Source: Artemia franciscana
Lineage: Eukaryota > Arthropoda > Branchiopoda > Anostraca > Artemiidae
NCBI RefSeq assembly: GCF_032884065.1
Contig: NW_027062862.1
Span: 1 to 64,000 of the forward strand
Direction of reading: 5' to 3'
DNA length: 64,000 nt
Part shown: positions 11,330 through 21,662 of the stretch, piece by piece
Layout: the number at the start of each line of letters is the position of its first letter
Position numbering within the stretch: the first letter of the stretch is position 1
Notes under the pieces: model-generated
The model's database searches: none
Told to the model about the DNA's origin: nothing
What the model saw: only the letters and a program-made list of their open reading frames with translations
Translations under genes and position numbers: made by a program

Positions 11330-12110
11330 ACATTGAAATAAAAATCTCTGCGCATAGATAATCCACCTATCTCCAAAACTGTATCCAAATTCTCCTCCAC
11401 AAAGCTAACTCATCTTGCAGGTTTCCCCTATAGCTGTCTGCATCAAGATACAGAAAATTAGTCAGAGTATTCAATATACTCTTAATATATCCTTTGTTTT
11501 TCTTCGTCGAAGGAAATACGGTGCGGAGGAAATAAGTATTGCAGTGACTCCAGCAACTTTCTAAGACTAAGGAATCACTGATGCTGCTGCTGTAGAAAGT
11601 AGTCCATAAATGGAACGAACACCGAAGTGATGCATTTCAGAATCCTCTTGTTCTCTTCTGTAATAATCCCTCTATGGTTTATTTCGGAATTCATCTTGGC
11701 ACTCTGATTCTGATTTCGGCATCTTGATACAGCTCAGTTACTTTAGTAAAGAGTGGAAGAAACGTAGCTTCACTCCTTCCTTTCATGTCTCAAACTTTGC
11801 TCTTAAGTTTGTCAGCGTGTTTGGGAAAATATACGAGAAATTTAGTTTCTGATTGCAAACTTGGTATTAAATTTTGTGACAGACTAAAAATTTCACTGAC
11901 AGTAAACATAGCTGCACGCAGGTGCAGCAAAACTGCACCTCTCAATAGCAGATAACAAAGAATGAACTTTACTTGAAAATTCAGAATCTGAATTAGGATG
12001 CTCTTGAATTTCTCCCATAGCCTTAGGGATAATAACAAAAATCCCTTTAAACAAAATGATTACTTTTAAGTGCTCCACCCATCTAGTCTCGTAAAATTTG
12101 CTCAATCTTG
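11330..12110 (-). pseudogene. Decayed hAT/ZMYM-like transposase fragment
   Basis: Minus-strand translation in shifting frames gives KFYETRWVEHLKV, then KAMGEIQEHPNSDS and SSKVHSLLSAIERCSF, then LIPSLQSETKFLVYFPKHAD. Further on come EIRIRVPR, SVFVPFMDYFLQQ, LLESLQYLFP and YRGNLQDELALWRRIW. This order matches the middle to C-terminal part of ZMYM1-like or TTF-zinc-finger hAT transposases (CETRWVER motif, helical insertion, PR motif, LQxELxLW). At least two stops and several frameshifts are present. No TIRs or target duplication were found, so it is an old fragment. Confidence 0.6.
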
Positions 12111-12370
12111 TTCCTTCTGTCCCTGTGATAAGATTACTTTCTTGAAAAATTTGTGTTAAGAATTGCTAAGCATTTAGGTGAAAAATATATATATATATAT
12201 ATATATATAAATAAGTTGTTTGTCTGTGGGTCTGTCGAGTGACGTCATGTCATCATGTCGTCATGAAGTTAGTTGTCGTCATGTTTGTTATGACGATGAC
12301 GTCATCAAAAGTATTTAAGAAAATCGTTCAAAGACAAATTTTTAATTGTAAGAAGATCGTGGACGGAAAA

Positions 12371-12720
12371 ATGTTTAATTGTAAAATGACTGAAGAACCT
12401 ACAATGGCAACAGCCGAGGAAGCTGCTCAAAGAGTCTATGCCAAAAAAATTGCGGCTGATAGAGAAAGTAAGAAAAGAAAGCGTGCCGAGGAATCACAAG
12501 AACGGCAAGAAAACAGGCTTGCGGCTAAAGAACGCAAAACCGCGCAGTTAGATGAAAATCCACCTGGACAGCGAGAGTCAAAACTAATCAAAACTTAAAA
12601 TGATAGCGATGATGATTGAGTTTGGGATTTTGACTTGGATAAGGTCATCAATGCCTACCAGATTTTAGTTAAAAAAACAAAGGTTCGGCGATATGTATTT
12701 CATAGTGACGCTGAAAAATA
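12371..12720 (+). pseudogene. Helitron N-terminal ORF, coiled coil plus acidic module
   Basis: The ATG at 12371 starts MFNCKMTEEPTMATAEEAAQ, followed by a coiled-coil unit (DRESKKRKRAEES), then KERKTAQLDENPPGQ and a lysine-rich KLIKT. A stop at 12596-12598 interrupts it. The frame continues as NDSDDD, another stop, then VWDFDLDKVINAYQI and VFHSD. Two stops make it a pseudogene. In the large copies the corresponding ORF leads into the Cys-rich segment and Rep. Here it ends in the minisatellite. Confidence 0.7.
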
Positions 12721-12749
12721 AAGAAGAAAAGAAAAACTAAAAAGAAAAA

Positions 12750-12910
12750 ACACTCAAAGAGAAATTACAGACCAGGACACAAATGATGACCGGGACAGAG
12801 GGAATATAAATGACGACCGGGACACTCAAAGAGAAATTACAGACTGGGATACCGGGAAACAAATGACGACCGGGACACAGGGAATATAAATGACGACCAG
12901 AACACAGGTA
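12750..12910 (+). repeat. Helitron-borne minisatellite
   Basis: Units of CTCAAAGAGAAATTACAGAC and GGGACACAGGGAATATAAATG in the same orientation as the element. The inverse-strand open frame is spurious. Confidence 0.9.
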
Positions 12911-13109
12911 TTTAAGAATATCGTTTAAAGACAAATTTTTAATTGTAAGAAGATCGTTGAAAGAGAAATTTCTAATTGTAAAATGACTGAAGAACCTACA
13001 ATGGCAACACCCGAGGAAGCTGCTCAAAACGAATGTATTCAAGCCGAAGTAGCTGCGTTTGTAAAGCGTTATGTTTCAGGTTCTAGGTCTGAGAGGCTCC
13101 AGGTTTGAA

Positions 13110-13425
13110 TCTTGGCTTTAGCATTAATACAAAAGAAGAAAAAAACTAAAAAAGGTAAAAACTACAAAAAAACTAAAAAGAAAATACTAAAAAAACTAAA
13201 AAAGCTAAAAAAGCTAAAAACTAAAAAAAAACAAAAAAAAGGTAAAAAACTAAAAACTAAAAAAGTAAAAAAACTAAAAAAACTAAAAAAAAGGTAAAAA
13301 CTACAAAAAAACTAAAAAGGAAAAAAACTAAAAACTAATAAGAAAACCAAAAAAAAAACTGAAAAAGAAGAAAAAATAAAAAAAGAAAAAAAAACTGAAA
13401 AATAAAGGAGAAAAAGAAAACTAAA
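13110..13425 (+). repeat. A-rich low-complexity tract, (AAAAACT)n-like
   Basis: Irregular runs of A broken by CT or GCT dominate about 300 bp inside the Helitron. A shorter related tract (TTTTTTAGTTTTT type, inverted) sits at 42170-42240 in another element at the same junction between minisatellite and acidic ORF. Lys-rich open frames here are not genes. Confidence 0.9.
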
Positions 13426-13426
13426 A

Positions 13427-13600
13427 GCCGGGACACAGGGAATATAAATGACGACCGGGACACTCAAAGAGAAACAAATAACGACCGGGAGATATAAATG
13501 ACGAACGGGACGCTCAAAGAGAAATTACAGACTGGGACACTGGGACACAAATGACGACCGGGATACTGGGAATATAAATGACGACCGGGACACAGGGAAT
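13427..13600 (+). repeat. Helitron-borne minisatellite, second block
   Basis: Further GGGACACAGGGAATATAAATG and GACGACCGGGACACTCAAAG units, leading directly into the helicase-tail remnant that starts GATTAGCAATCACCATCAAC. Confidence 0.9.
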
Positions 13601-13767
13601 GTTCGATTAGCAATCACCATCAACAAAGCTCAAGGGCAATCATTAGAATAATGAGGTATAGATCTGAAAAACCTGACGATCTATTTATATGCACAGACAA
13701 TGGGACATCGAAGAATGTTGTATAATCGCAAGTTTTACGTAGTTAAAAACATATATATATCTATAAC

Positions 13768-13791
13768 GAAAAGAGAAATCTTTTCTCTTTT
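13768..13791. other. Small perfect hairpin near the 3' end of the composite Helitron
   Basis: AAAAGAGAAA pairs with TTTCTCTTTT across a 3-base loop. It sits in the otherwise conserved TATATCTATATTCACAGG junction and is absent from sister copies, so it is a private insertion or filler. Confidence 0.7.
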
Positions 13792-13898
13792 ATCTATATT
13801 CACAGGTGGGACAGAGGGACACAACTACAATGGCGCGTAACTAATATGGCGCGTACCGAATTACGCGCGCGGGGGGGGGGCGCCACCCCAACACCTAG

Positions 13899-15085
13899 TT
13901 CTAAATAAATTAGTGACGTCTTCCAAAGTTCCTAGATAATTTCTTATAAAAGGTATGTTGTACAAACAACACAGGGTTAAGTTTAATGAGCGGCCTACAC
14001 TGTGCGAACCTGTGCACAAACTGCATAGGGAAAACTTTCACGGACTACAGCAGCATAACCCTTGAAACTGGCTACCCACAGATGAAGCCCCATCATAACC
14101 TTGCACCCTTATATATTTAAAATTAATTTCCATTTCACCTAAGGTTTGGATCAACCAACTAAGGTCTACTATCATCCAACTGTTTCTTTTTCAAAAAGTT
14201 TGTAGTTGTTGATTTTCATTTTGAAATGATGGGCGATTAATTAACAAACAGGGGTGTAGAGTTCTATATAAACACTGAAAAAGTACACGCGTGATTTAAA
14301 TGAAGTTCAACGATCTTAGGAGTCTGAGGTTATAACAGCACGTGGCTTACAACAGGTTATAACAGCATGTGGCAGCAGCCTGTCTTTGTTCCCAACTGCA
14401 TTTTCATTAAAACAAATATTATTGTGGAGATCATCACACTTTACATACTTATTGTGTATATATTACTGTATATCAATTGGATTAAAACCCACAGTGAATT
14501 TTGTTGGTTTCTAAGACAGTTGTGTTTAAAATTTAGCTTATAAAAATAATAAAATATCCCTTTTTTATCCTCATCACAATAAAATTTGCAGCAAACATTA
14601 TCCTTTTATATTAGTCAAGATCTATAATACTCAAGATCTATAATTAGATCTATAATTAGTCAAGAATGTACAAATTTCCCGAATTTAAGGAGGGGGTGTA
14701 TCCCCGTCCCCCCCCCCCTCCTTGGGTTCTTCAATGACTGGATAAAACTTTATGACGCGATACATTAGCCCTTTTCGCAATTAAAATAATTCAAATTAGG
14801 AAATTAGGAGAAAACCAAAAGCATTAAGAACTAATAGTAAGAACAGACGGGCTTCATTGACATTAAGCCTTATAAGATATGTCAGTTATTTATTCAAGTT
14901 GCAATGCGGGAGATATTAGAAGTTGTTAGTAGGAATAGATGGGTTTTATAGGTACCAAACCTTATGACGCGACACATCTGCCATCTATTCGCTAGGACAG
15001 TTGACTAGATAGAAATAGCTGTCTACTTTTGCTGTCATCACAGACACAACGAAGACGACTGCAGCTGATACACAAATATTTCTCA
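13899..15085. other. Unassigned AT-rich DNA
   Basis: No gene recognised. Small local repeats are visible: ATAACAGCA with GTGGC near 14331-14375 and AAGATCTATAAT near 14617-14665. A C-rich run lies near 14705. Confidence 0.5.
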
Positions 15086-15087
15086 AG

Positions 15088-15357
15088 CTAAAAATAGGGG
15101 GAGGATTTAGTGTCTTTTTTCTTTCCTTTGCTTAAATCATAATGGGTAGTAACTAACTTAAAAAAAAGAAAGCAAAGCATGAAATAAAAGGAATAGCAAG
15201 TTCCAAACAAAACATAGTGCAGTAGAAAAGCCTTGGATATGTGCCTATTTGTGTTGTACCAACGACAAGCATGTTCGCAGAGAAAGGCTGGTGTTTCCAC
15301 TCGGAAAGTCTCCTTAGCTAGATAGTCACAAATTGCTTCTAATTTATCTACAAGCAC
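15088..15357 (-). other. Unrecognised open frame, possible exon remnant
   Basis: An 89-codon minus-strand frame whose first part, KLEAICDYLAKETFR then CEHACRWYNTNRHI, has a protein-like composition. The second half is hydrophobic and low in complexity. Upstream on the minus strand, TGTGCTTGTAG could act as a splice acceptor, but no polypyrimidine tract or matching donor is convincing. I recognise no family. It may be chance or a piece of an old gene. Confidence 0.15.
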
Positions 15358-15360
15358 AGT

Positions 15361-16326
15361 TTATTATATTAACGAATCATTATAGCCCAGAATTCCTATA
15401 AGATAATTAGATGGAAGAATTTTTTAAATTAGAATTTGCTCGTCTGTATAATGTTCGACGTTTTACTTTGGTGTACATAAGAAAGTTGTTATATGTTCAA
15501 CGTTTTTGGTGTTTAAATGTCTTGCTCTTTCCTTGCTAAGGATTACGTTCCTAGTGAAACATACGATTTTGTAAAAATATACAACTATGCTATGCCCCCC
15601 CCCCAAGTTTTTTCCCACATTTGACATTAATGTCCATTTATTTTATACTTTTACATTCCTAGGATACTTTACTCCCCTCCCAGATTATGAGCTTAAAACC
15701 GCTACTAGTTTTTAGCATTGCTTATTTAATTTTCAGAGCAAAAACACACGTGTATTGTTTACATCGGCAATCTACAACACCAGCCAAACAGCTAAATCCT
15801 TTTCACGTCTAATTAAACATAGGATTCTTCCAATGAATCGTAGGTTCGACAATTTCTTCCTTTGGGACTTTTCACGTCTGAACTACCGTGTTTTAAGGGT
15901 ACACCTGATATAGTGTGTAGCTCCTTAGAAATGGGAAAATGACTATTCCTATTCATCTTCTGCAACAATTTGTAAAACAGTAGTCAGACAAATTTGCACA
16001 TTCAACATTTCACAAAAAGATTCTTACTGTAAAAAAAGCGCATAAAAAAAAAAAAAAGAAGAAGATTGGATCACAGCAGTAACAGGCATATATTTTTTAC
16101 TAACTCACATCAATTTAACGATCAGTTCCCAAGAGGAACTAGACCATCCAACATGAGAATACATTTGCTGAGGAAAAACAAAGTATTAACTAACAACATA
16201 TAATTCTCAAGGACTATTAGAAGAATATTGACTTGCCATGCACCTTTTCGTGTTCCCAAACATGAAGTAGACCTCCTCCCTCCAAATTCGGTTTAGTGCA
16301 AGCTTTGAATCGAATCGAGCCCAATA
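15361..16326. other. Unassigned AT-rich DNA
   Basis: No recognisable gene or repeat structure beyond a C run near 15595 and an A run near 16046. Confidence 0.5.
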
Positions 16327-16737
16327 CAGAGCCGGATTTAAATCTTTGACATCCCTGGGCCCAATCTTTTTTTTACGAGGAGACACACGAGGTTTACGGG
16401 GAAATCTCTGCAAATTCGAGGATAGTTTAAGCCCTGAACAGAGGGTAACTGATAAGTCAAAAGTAATGCAAGAGAGAGGTGATGCCGAGGTTTCAGCCGC
16501 CATTCTTGGGGGGCATCTGATAGTTTATAAGCGGCTACAGAATTCCTGTGTTGCTTAAAAATCACTTTTCTGTGAATAGGCAGTGCAGTAGCAAAGTACG
16601 TCTGGCCCTTTGACGACAAACCACATCAGTCCAGTTCTTGTAAAGAAAAAAAATCGCTCAGTGTTATTTTTTTGTGCCCCTCGGCATTGTTCACCCAAGG
16701 CCCGGGCCTAGTGGGCCTTTTTGTAAATCCTGGCCTG
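16327..16737. mobile_element. Short non-autonomous hAT-like element with 8-bp target duplication
   Basis: The left end CAGAGCCGGATTTA and right end TAAATCCTGGCCTG form imperfect terminal inverted repeats of the CAG-type used by hAT transposons. The flanks GCCCAATA (16319-16326) and GCCCTATA (16738-16745) match at 7 of 8 bases, the 8-bp duplication size of hAT. The subterminal regions CCTGGGCCCAA and AAGGCCCGGGCCTA also mirror each other. Internal open frames show no transposase. Confidence 0.7.
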
Positions 16738-17160
16738 GCCCTATATGTCTAGATCAATTTCAAAGCCACGCTAAAGAAAATTGTTTTTGACGCATGATGT
16801 AAGCCTTATCCCCGATTCTCATTATAAATTGTCAAAAATAGAACAGTCATGTTCCAGGACATGCTAATGTAAAAAGAAAGTTTGTTGTTGGACAGAGCTG
16901 AATTGTGTCAAATATCACACAATTTTCCGGTGTTTCCCTATTTTTATTGTCTCCCACAGTAGAAGGCTATCTAATGACACTAAAGTGTATTGTACTAACA
17001 TTCTGGAGCGATCATAAACAGTTACTTATATCAATAATATAAGTGTATTGCTTTACTTGCCCCCCCCCAAGACGATACATATACAACCCCCCCCCCCCAT
17101 AAATTTCTTCGCTATTTTTGGTAAAATTTTAGTTAATTGACTTTTTGCTATCTCAGAAAG

Positions 17161-17712
17161 GGTTTAGGTTAGGAAAATGAAACTTTCAGGGATAGGTCTA
17201 CAGGCCAAAGTATGTCCCGGGAAGGTATTTTAAAGTACCCACCTCCTCCAATCCTTTCTGCCTTTAGAGGGCCCTGAAATTTACCTACATGACAGGTCTA
17301 TACCTATTGAAATTTTGACAAAACAACATTTTACCTTAATTTTCAGTTACTAGTTGCTTTTTTTCTGCCTTTAGTTCTGAAAATGCAATTCCTGTTATTT
17401 GAGTAGAATTTTCAGCCTTATCAATGTTTTTTTTCAAAACTTAGGAAATGTATTTGAATATCTTTAAAACCTTATAAAATGGAATTGAGTAAAGTTATGA
17501 AGCTGAAAACAATTTTGTTGTACTTCAGTTAAGCAGAAGATATATTTTGCAAGGTTTCACTTTTATAACACACATAGTTTTAAAGGTCATCAAAGGTCAG
17601 GGCCCTTTAGAGGGAAAAGGAGTGGAGGTAGTTGCTTCAGAATACTTTCACAGGACATACTTTAGTCTGTAGATTCATCCCTGAAAGTTTCATTTTCCTA
17701 ACCTAAATAACC
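17161..17712. mobile_element. Foldback element with arms of about 115 bp
   Basis: The left arm (17161-17276, GGTTTAGGTTAGGAAAATG onward to GAGGGCCCTGA) and right arm (17597-17712, read inverted) pair over most of their length. Both include AAACTTTCAGGGAT and AAAGTATGTCC. The centre of about 320 bp is AT-rich and has no ORF. Class unknown. Confidence 0.8.
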
Positions 17713-17719
17713 ATTACAT

Positions 17720-18425
17720 AACGATACACTTCCCAATAACCATTATTATATGTAAACACTGGTCGAAGTTTGTAACTTGCAGCCCCTCCCCCAGGGACTG
17801 TGGGGGAGTAAGTCATCCCCAAAGACATAGTTATTATGATTTTCGACTATGTTGAACAAAATGGCCATCTCAAAATTTTGATCCGTTGACTTTGGGAAAA
17901 AATTGAGCGTGGGAGGGGGCCTAGATGCCCTCCAATTTATTTGGTCACTTAAGAAGGGAACTAGAACTTTTCATTTCCGTTAGAATAAGCCCTCTTGCGA
18001 CATTCTAGGACCGCTTGGTCGATACGATGACCCCTGGGGAAAAGAAAAAAAACAAAAACAAACAAACAAATAAACACGCACCCGTGATTTGTCTTCTGGC
18101 AAAAAATACAAAATTCCACATTTTTATAGATAGGAGCTTGAAACTTCTACAGTTGGGTTCTCTGATACGCTGAATCTGATGGTCTTATTTTCGTTTAGAT
18201 CCTACGACTTTTAGGGGGTGTTTCCCCCTATTTTTCTAAATAAGGCAAATTTTCTCAGGCTCTTAACTTTTGATGGGTAAAACTAAACTTGATGAAACTT
18301 ATATATTTAAAATCAGCATTAAAATGCGATTCTTTTGATGTAGCTATTGATATCAAAATCAATTTTTTAGAGTTTTGGTTACTATTGAGCCGGATCGCTC
18401 CTTACTACAATTCGTTACCACGAAC
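17720..18425 (+). repeat. Dispersed repeat M, diverged copy
   Basis: Shares a collinear series of blocks with 38610-39230 and, inverted, with 23280-23880: TGCCCTCCAATTT, TTCTGGCAAAAAATACAAAA, CGCTGAATCTGATGGT, and a GAGCCG block followed by GCTCCTTAC. No coding signal. Identity is clearly lower here than between the two other copies. Confidence 0.75.
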
Positions 18426-18429
18426 TGTT

Positions 18430-18890
18430 TGATTCGCCACGACTTAGTGTGAAATTTTTTACTTAACAATGTGTGCTGTTAAAGATATATTGTTTAGTCT
18501 TCTTTTTGACAATCTATGCACTCATAGCTCGTTTTGATTTAGTCCACCATCCGCCTATACATTCTTTAAAAACCCTTACAAACCATCATGCATTTAGTCT
18601 TTTTCGTTTAATTGAAACCGCCCCTAAAAATTCCTTAAAAGTTTTACCTTAATACCCTCAGCGTCATCAGTAACTGTAACTGTAGTAAAAGTTTTAATAG
18701 TATACACAGAGTATCTTCTGGCTAGTTTGAAATTCGCCACGACTTAGTGTGAAATTTTTAACTTAACAATGTGTGCCGTTAAAGATATATTGCTTAGTCT
18801 TCCTTTTGACAATCTATGCGCTCAAAGCTCTTTTTGATTTAGTCCACCATCCGCCTCAACATTCTTTAAAACCTTTACATCAATTACCTC
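18430..18890 (+). repeat. Direct repeat pair, period about 300 bp
   Basis: A segment of about 150 bp starting ATTCGCCACGACTTAGTGTG occurs at 18432 and again at 18731, each continuing to CCACCATCCGCCT. The spacer is partly echoed after the second copy (AAAAGTTTTAACTTAATACC). Probably a short tandem array decayed to under two units. Confidence 0.8.
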
Positions 18891-19302
18891 ACCTTGCGAA
18901 GTAGTAATAGTTGTAGTAAAATTAGTATCAGTGTGTGCATAGCTCATTTTTGCTCATCAGTAAGGCCTTCAACACACGCTAAAAGTTTTAACTTAATACC
19001 ATCAACCATACCTGAAACATTGTTGATACAATATCTTGACAAGGTTTTTTCGATGGGATTGATAGTGATAGGGTTAAGTATTTACAAACTAAATTTGTTA
19101 GAATTATTCAGGTTGGCTGTCAAATAGCAATTCAAACTGATGGGGAAACTAGTTTGACAAGTTTTGCTAATGGAAAGGGTATGGATAGGTTAAATGATGC
19201 ACAAATGAAATATTTTCAGGCTAGAAGTGACGAATTAAGAATACGAAATATAACGAAATAATACGAAATTTTCGAAATTATAAATATTTTCCTTATCACT
19301 AC

Positions 19303-21592
19303 CAGTGTTGGAAAATACTTAAGTAAAAGTACTAAAGTAATTACTTAAGTAAAAAATCTGAGTACTTGTACTCTACTTAAGTAAAAAATTTCTGAAGTAC
19401 TTAATATTTATACTTAAATAAAAATTTGAAGCACTTAAGGGTACTTAAGTACTCAAGTACTTTCTTGATGAGAAAAATTATACCGGAATGACGCAGGGTG
19501 ATGCGACGAATCGAACTGCCTATATATTAATGGATGAATGGATTTCAGTCTTTGAGAACAGTGGCTCCTGGCTCGGCACGAAATTTCAAAAAAGGACGCT
19601 ATCATGGCGGAAATACCATATATATTGAAAGGACAGTTTTTTGTGATAAATGTGATAAACAGTAAGAACGAAACGAAATCAACTAACAAAAAAACCAGTG
19701 AACTTGTAGGCTCACTTTCAGGTTCGTCTGAATCTGAAGATAATGAAGATAATAATGGTCCTGATTAAAGCTAACCTTTTAAAAAAGTTAAGGGAGATTT
19801 CTTTGCTGCAAGACTGTTGAAACTGACACAGTCAAAAGTGAATTCGTTGGCACTGGACTACACTGTGGACAAGATGCGACCCCTGTACACTGTTGAGAAG
19901 CCGTCGTTGAAAAATATGATAACAGGTCTTGCACTTTATGTAAAGGTTCTAGGAAGAAAAGCTTTAGCTGGGCAAATTGAAGCTAAGTTTTTGAAGTACA
20001 GAAAGATATGGTTTGTGATTTTGAACTCACCGATTACATGTCGCTGACAACACACGTTTGGTCTGCCAGCAACAAAAGCTACTTGGGAATGATTGCAAAT
20101 TTGCTTAACGAGGATTGAAATTTAAATCTTATGCCCTTGCTTGTTGCTGGTTCAAGGGCTCATTCACTTATGACAGAATTGCTGAACAACTGAATGGCGT
20201 ATTTGCCAGGTACAAAATTGCAGTTGATAAAAATGAACGAATGGTTTTTAACGATAACGCCTCTAACTTTAGTAAGGCATTCAGGGAATATCCGATGTTT
20301 TCCGATGAATATTTTCAGGACAGTAATGAATAAAATGAAGATGAAGCCGGCCAGTATGGCTCATTCTCTTTTACAAACCTTGCAGAGATGCTCGATTCTC
20401 TTTACGACCCCGAGTATTTCCAACTTCCTCCACAGTTCAGGTGCGTCAGCCACACACTTAACATGCTTGGATCCACCGATGTTGATAAGGCCCTCTGTGA
20501 TATTCCATATAAGAGAAAGTACTAAGCCGCTTTTTGAAGTGTATTGCTCTCTGGGATGCCGTAAATAAGAGTTCAAAAGCTGCTGAAGCTTTGAAAGAGG
20601 TATATGACTAACAGCTTATAAGACCTGTGGTAACCAGTTGGCACTCGAAGTGTGAAAGTGTCAAACCTTTGATGGATTGCCACAAAATTGGAAAGCTTGC
20701 TAACGTATGTGATGCTTTGCTAAAACCAATGCTAACTTCTCGTGATGTTGAAATTCTTGAAGAATATATGAAAATTCTTCAGGGGAAGGAAAAATGCTAC
20801 TTCGGTGCTATATATCCTTACAATCTAACCATTTGAAAGGAAGCTCAAAAAACTAAAAGATTTGGCGAAAGTCAGCCAGCCTTTGGTACATACTCTACTT
20901 GTGGGTCTCTCATGCAAGAGACTATGTTATGGCCACGGCAAGTCATACTTTCTTCAAATTGAAGTGGTTTCCTGACAACCAGAAGGATGTAGCAGTTGAA
21001 CTCTTGATAGACGAAGCGAAAAAGGTTGAAGATTTCAGAAGTACTTACGAGGCTGATAAAGGTTGCTCTTTGTCTGGAGATGAATACTTTGATCTTAGTG
21101 ATGAAGAAACTACTCATTGTAATTCTGGCAACCGTGGCCGTGAAACCAATTCTGTAAAGGTTTTGTCATATTTGTACCAAAGGGTTACGAAAGTTTTCAG
21201 GAAGTAAAGCTGTATCATTCCTTTGTGTGCACCTGCACAACGAATTTATTAGGTAGGTTATGGAATTTTTACTCCAAAGAGAAACATGCTCGGAATTGGT
21301 ATGTATGAAAAGCTTCTGCTGTTTAAAAAAGCAAGAAAGAAATTAAAAGTTATAATGAAGCTGTAATGAATGTTCTTTATAAAAATTTTGTTCTTTTTAT
21401 ATCTTAATTGAAGTAGAATTCAACTAAAATAAAAATACTTGAGTATTTAAGTACTGAAGTACTTTTTCAAAAGTACTTATAACTTAAGTATATTTTTAGA
21501 GAAGTGCTTAATATTTCTACTTAAGTAAAATTTTCTCTGAGTACTTGGTACTTGTACTTAAGTAAAAAACGGAAGCACTTGGTTTTACAATC
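19303..21592 (+). mobile_element. hAT transposon, 2290 bp, with perfect 8-bp target duplication
   Basis: The left end is CAGTGTTGGAAAATACTTAAG; the right end, read inverted, is GATTGTAAAACC. The flank ATCACTAC occurs at 19295-19302 and 21593-21600. Both subterminal regions carry many AAGTACTTAAGTA motifs, typical of a large hAT group. The interior holds a decayed transposase. The perfect duplication shows excision has not occurred, while the coding region is clearly dead. Confidence 0.88.
19600..21210 (+). pseudogene. hAT transposase pseudogene
   Basis: Fragments in changing frames follow the order of an hAT transposase. They are an acidic N-terminal stretch (SGSSESEDNEDNN), MRPLYTVEKPSLKNM, VLGRKALAGQIEAKF, WSASNKSYLGM, ALACCWFKGSFTYDRI, DNASNFSKAFREYP, RCVSHTLNMLGS, VVTSWHSKCESVKPL and finally VLSYLYQRVTKVFRK. 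These cover the RNase H-like core, including the DNASN block and the CVSHTLNML block. The C-terminal dimerisation region is cut short. At least five frameshifts or stops separate the pieces, and no BED zinc finger was identified. Confidence 0.85.
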
Positions 21593-21597
21593 ATCAC

Positions 21598-21662
21598 TAC
21601 CACAAAGAGGTTTGAACTCGATCCTCGAAATTCGAAGGATCGAATCCGCTGAACCATGGTAG
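21598..21662 (-). repeat. tRNA-like SINE head
   Basis: On the minus strand it reads TACCATGG at the start, a GTTCAGCGG A-box-like block, the central GATCCTTCGAATTTCGAGG fold, B-box-like GAGTTCAAACC and a TTGTGGTA end. It abuts the right target duplication of the hAT element. Confidence 0.55.

Larger units (their letters stand above)
12185..13898 (+). mobile_element. Non-autonomous composite Helitron
   Basis: The 5' terminus merges with an (AT)n tract (about 12185) and leads into AAATAAGTTGTTTGTCTGTG and a TGACGTCA leader. The body holds the coiled-coil plus acidic ORF, minisatellite, a second leader copy (about 12905-13030), an A-rich (AAAAACT)n tract, more minisatellite, a helicase-tail remnant and the 3' block. 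It ends in CTAG at 13895-13898 followed by T. The GC hairpin is partly collapsed (a long G run, then CGCCACCCCAACACCTAG). A mosaic with no transposase. Confidence 0.88.

Noticed and set aside
13112..13297. Lys/Leu-rich 61-codon frame
   Set aside because: Low-complexity A-rich tract inside a Helitron.
15088..15357. Host gene exon
   Set aside because: Only one short frame with a protein-like first half and no convincing splice pair or family. Kept as a low-confidence open frame, not called as a gene.
16207..16619. Two overlapping minus-strand frames over 90 codons
   Set aside because: They cross the boundary of the short hAT element or lie within it, overlap one another in different frames, and show no domain.
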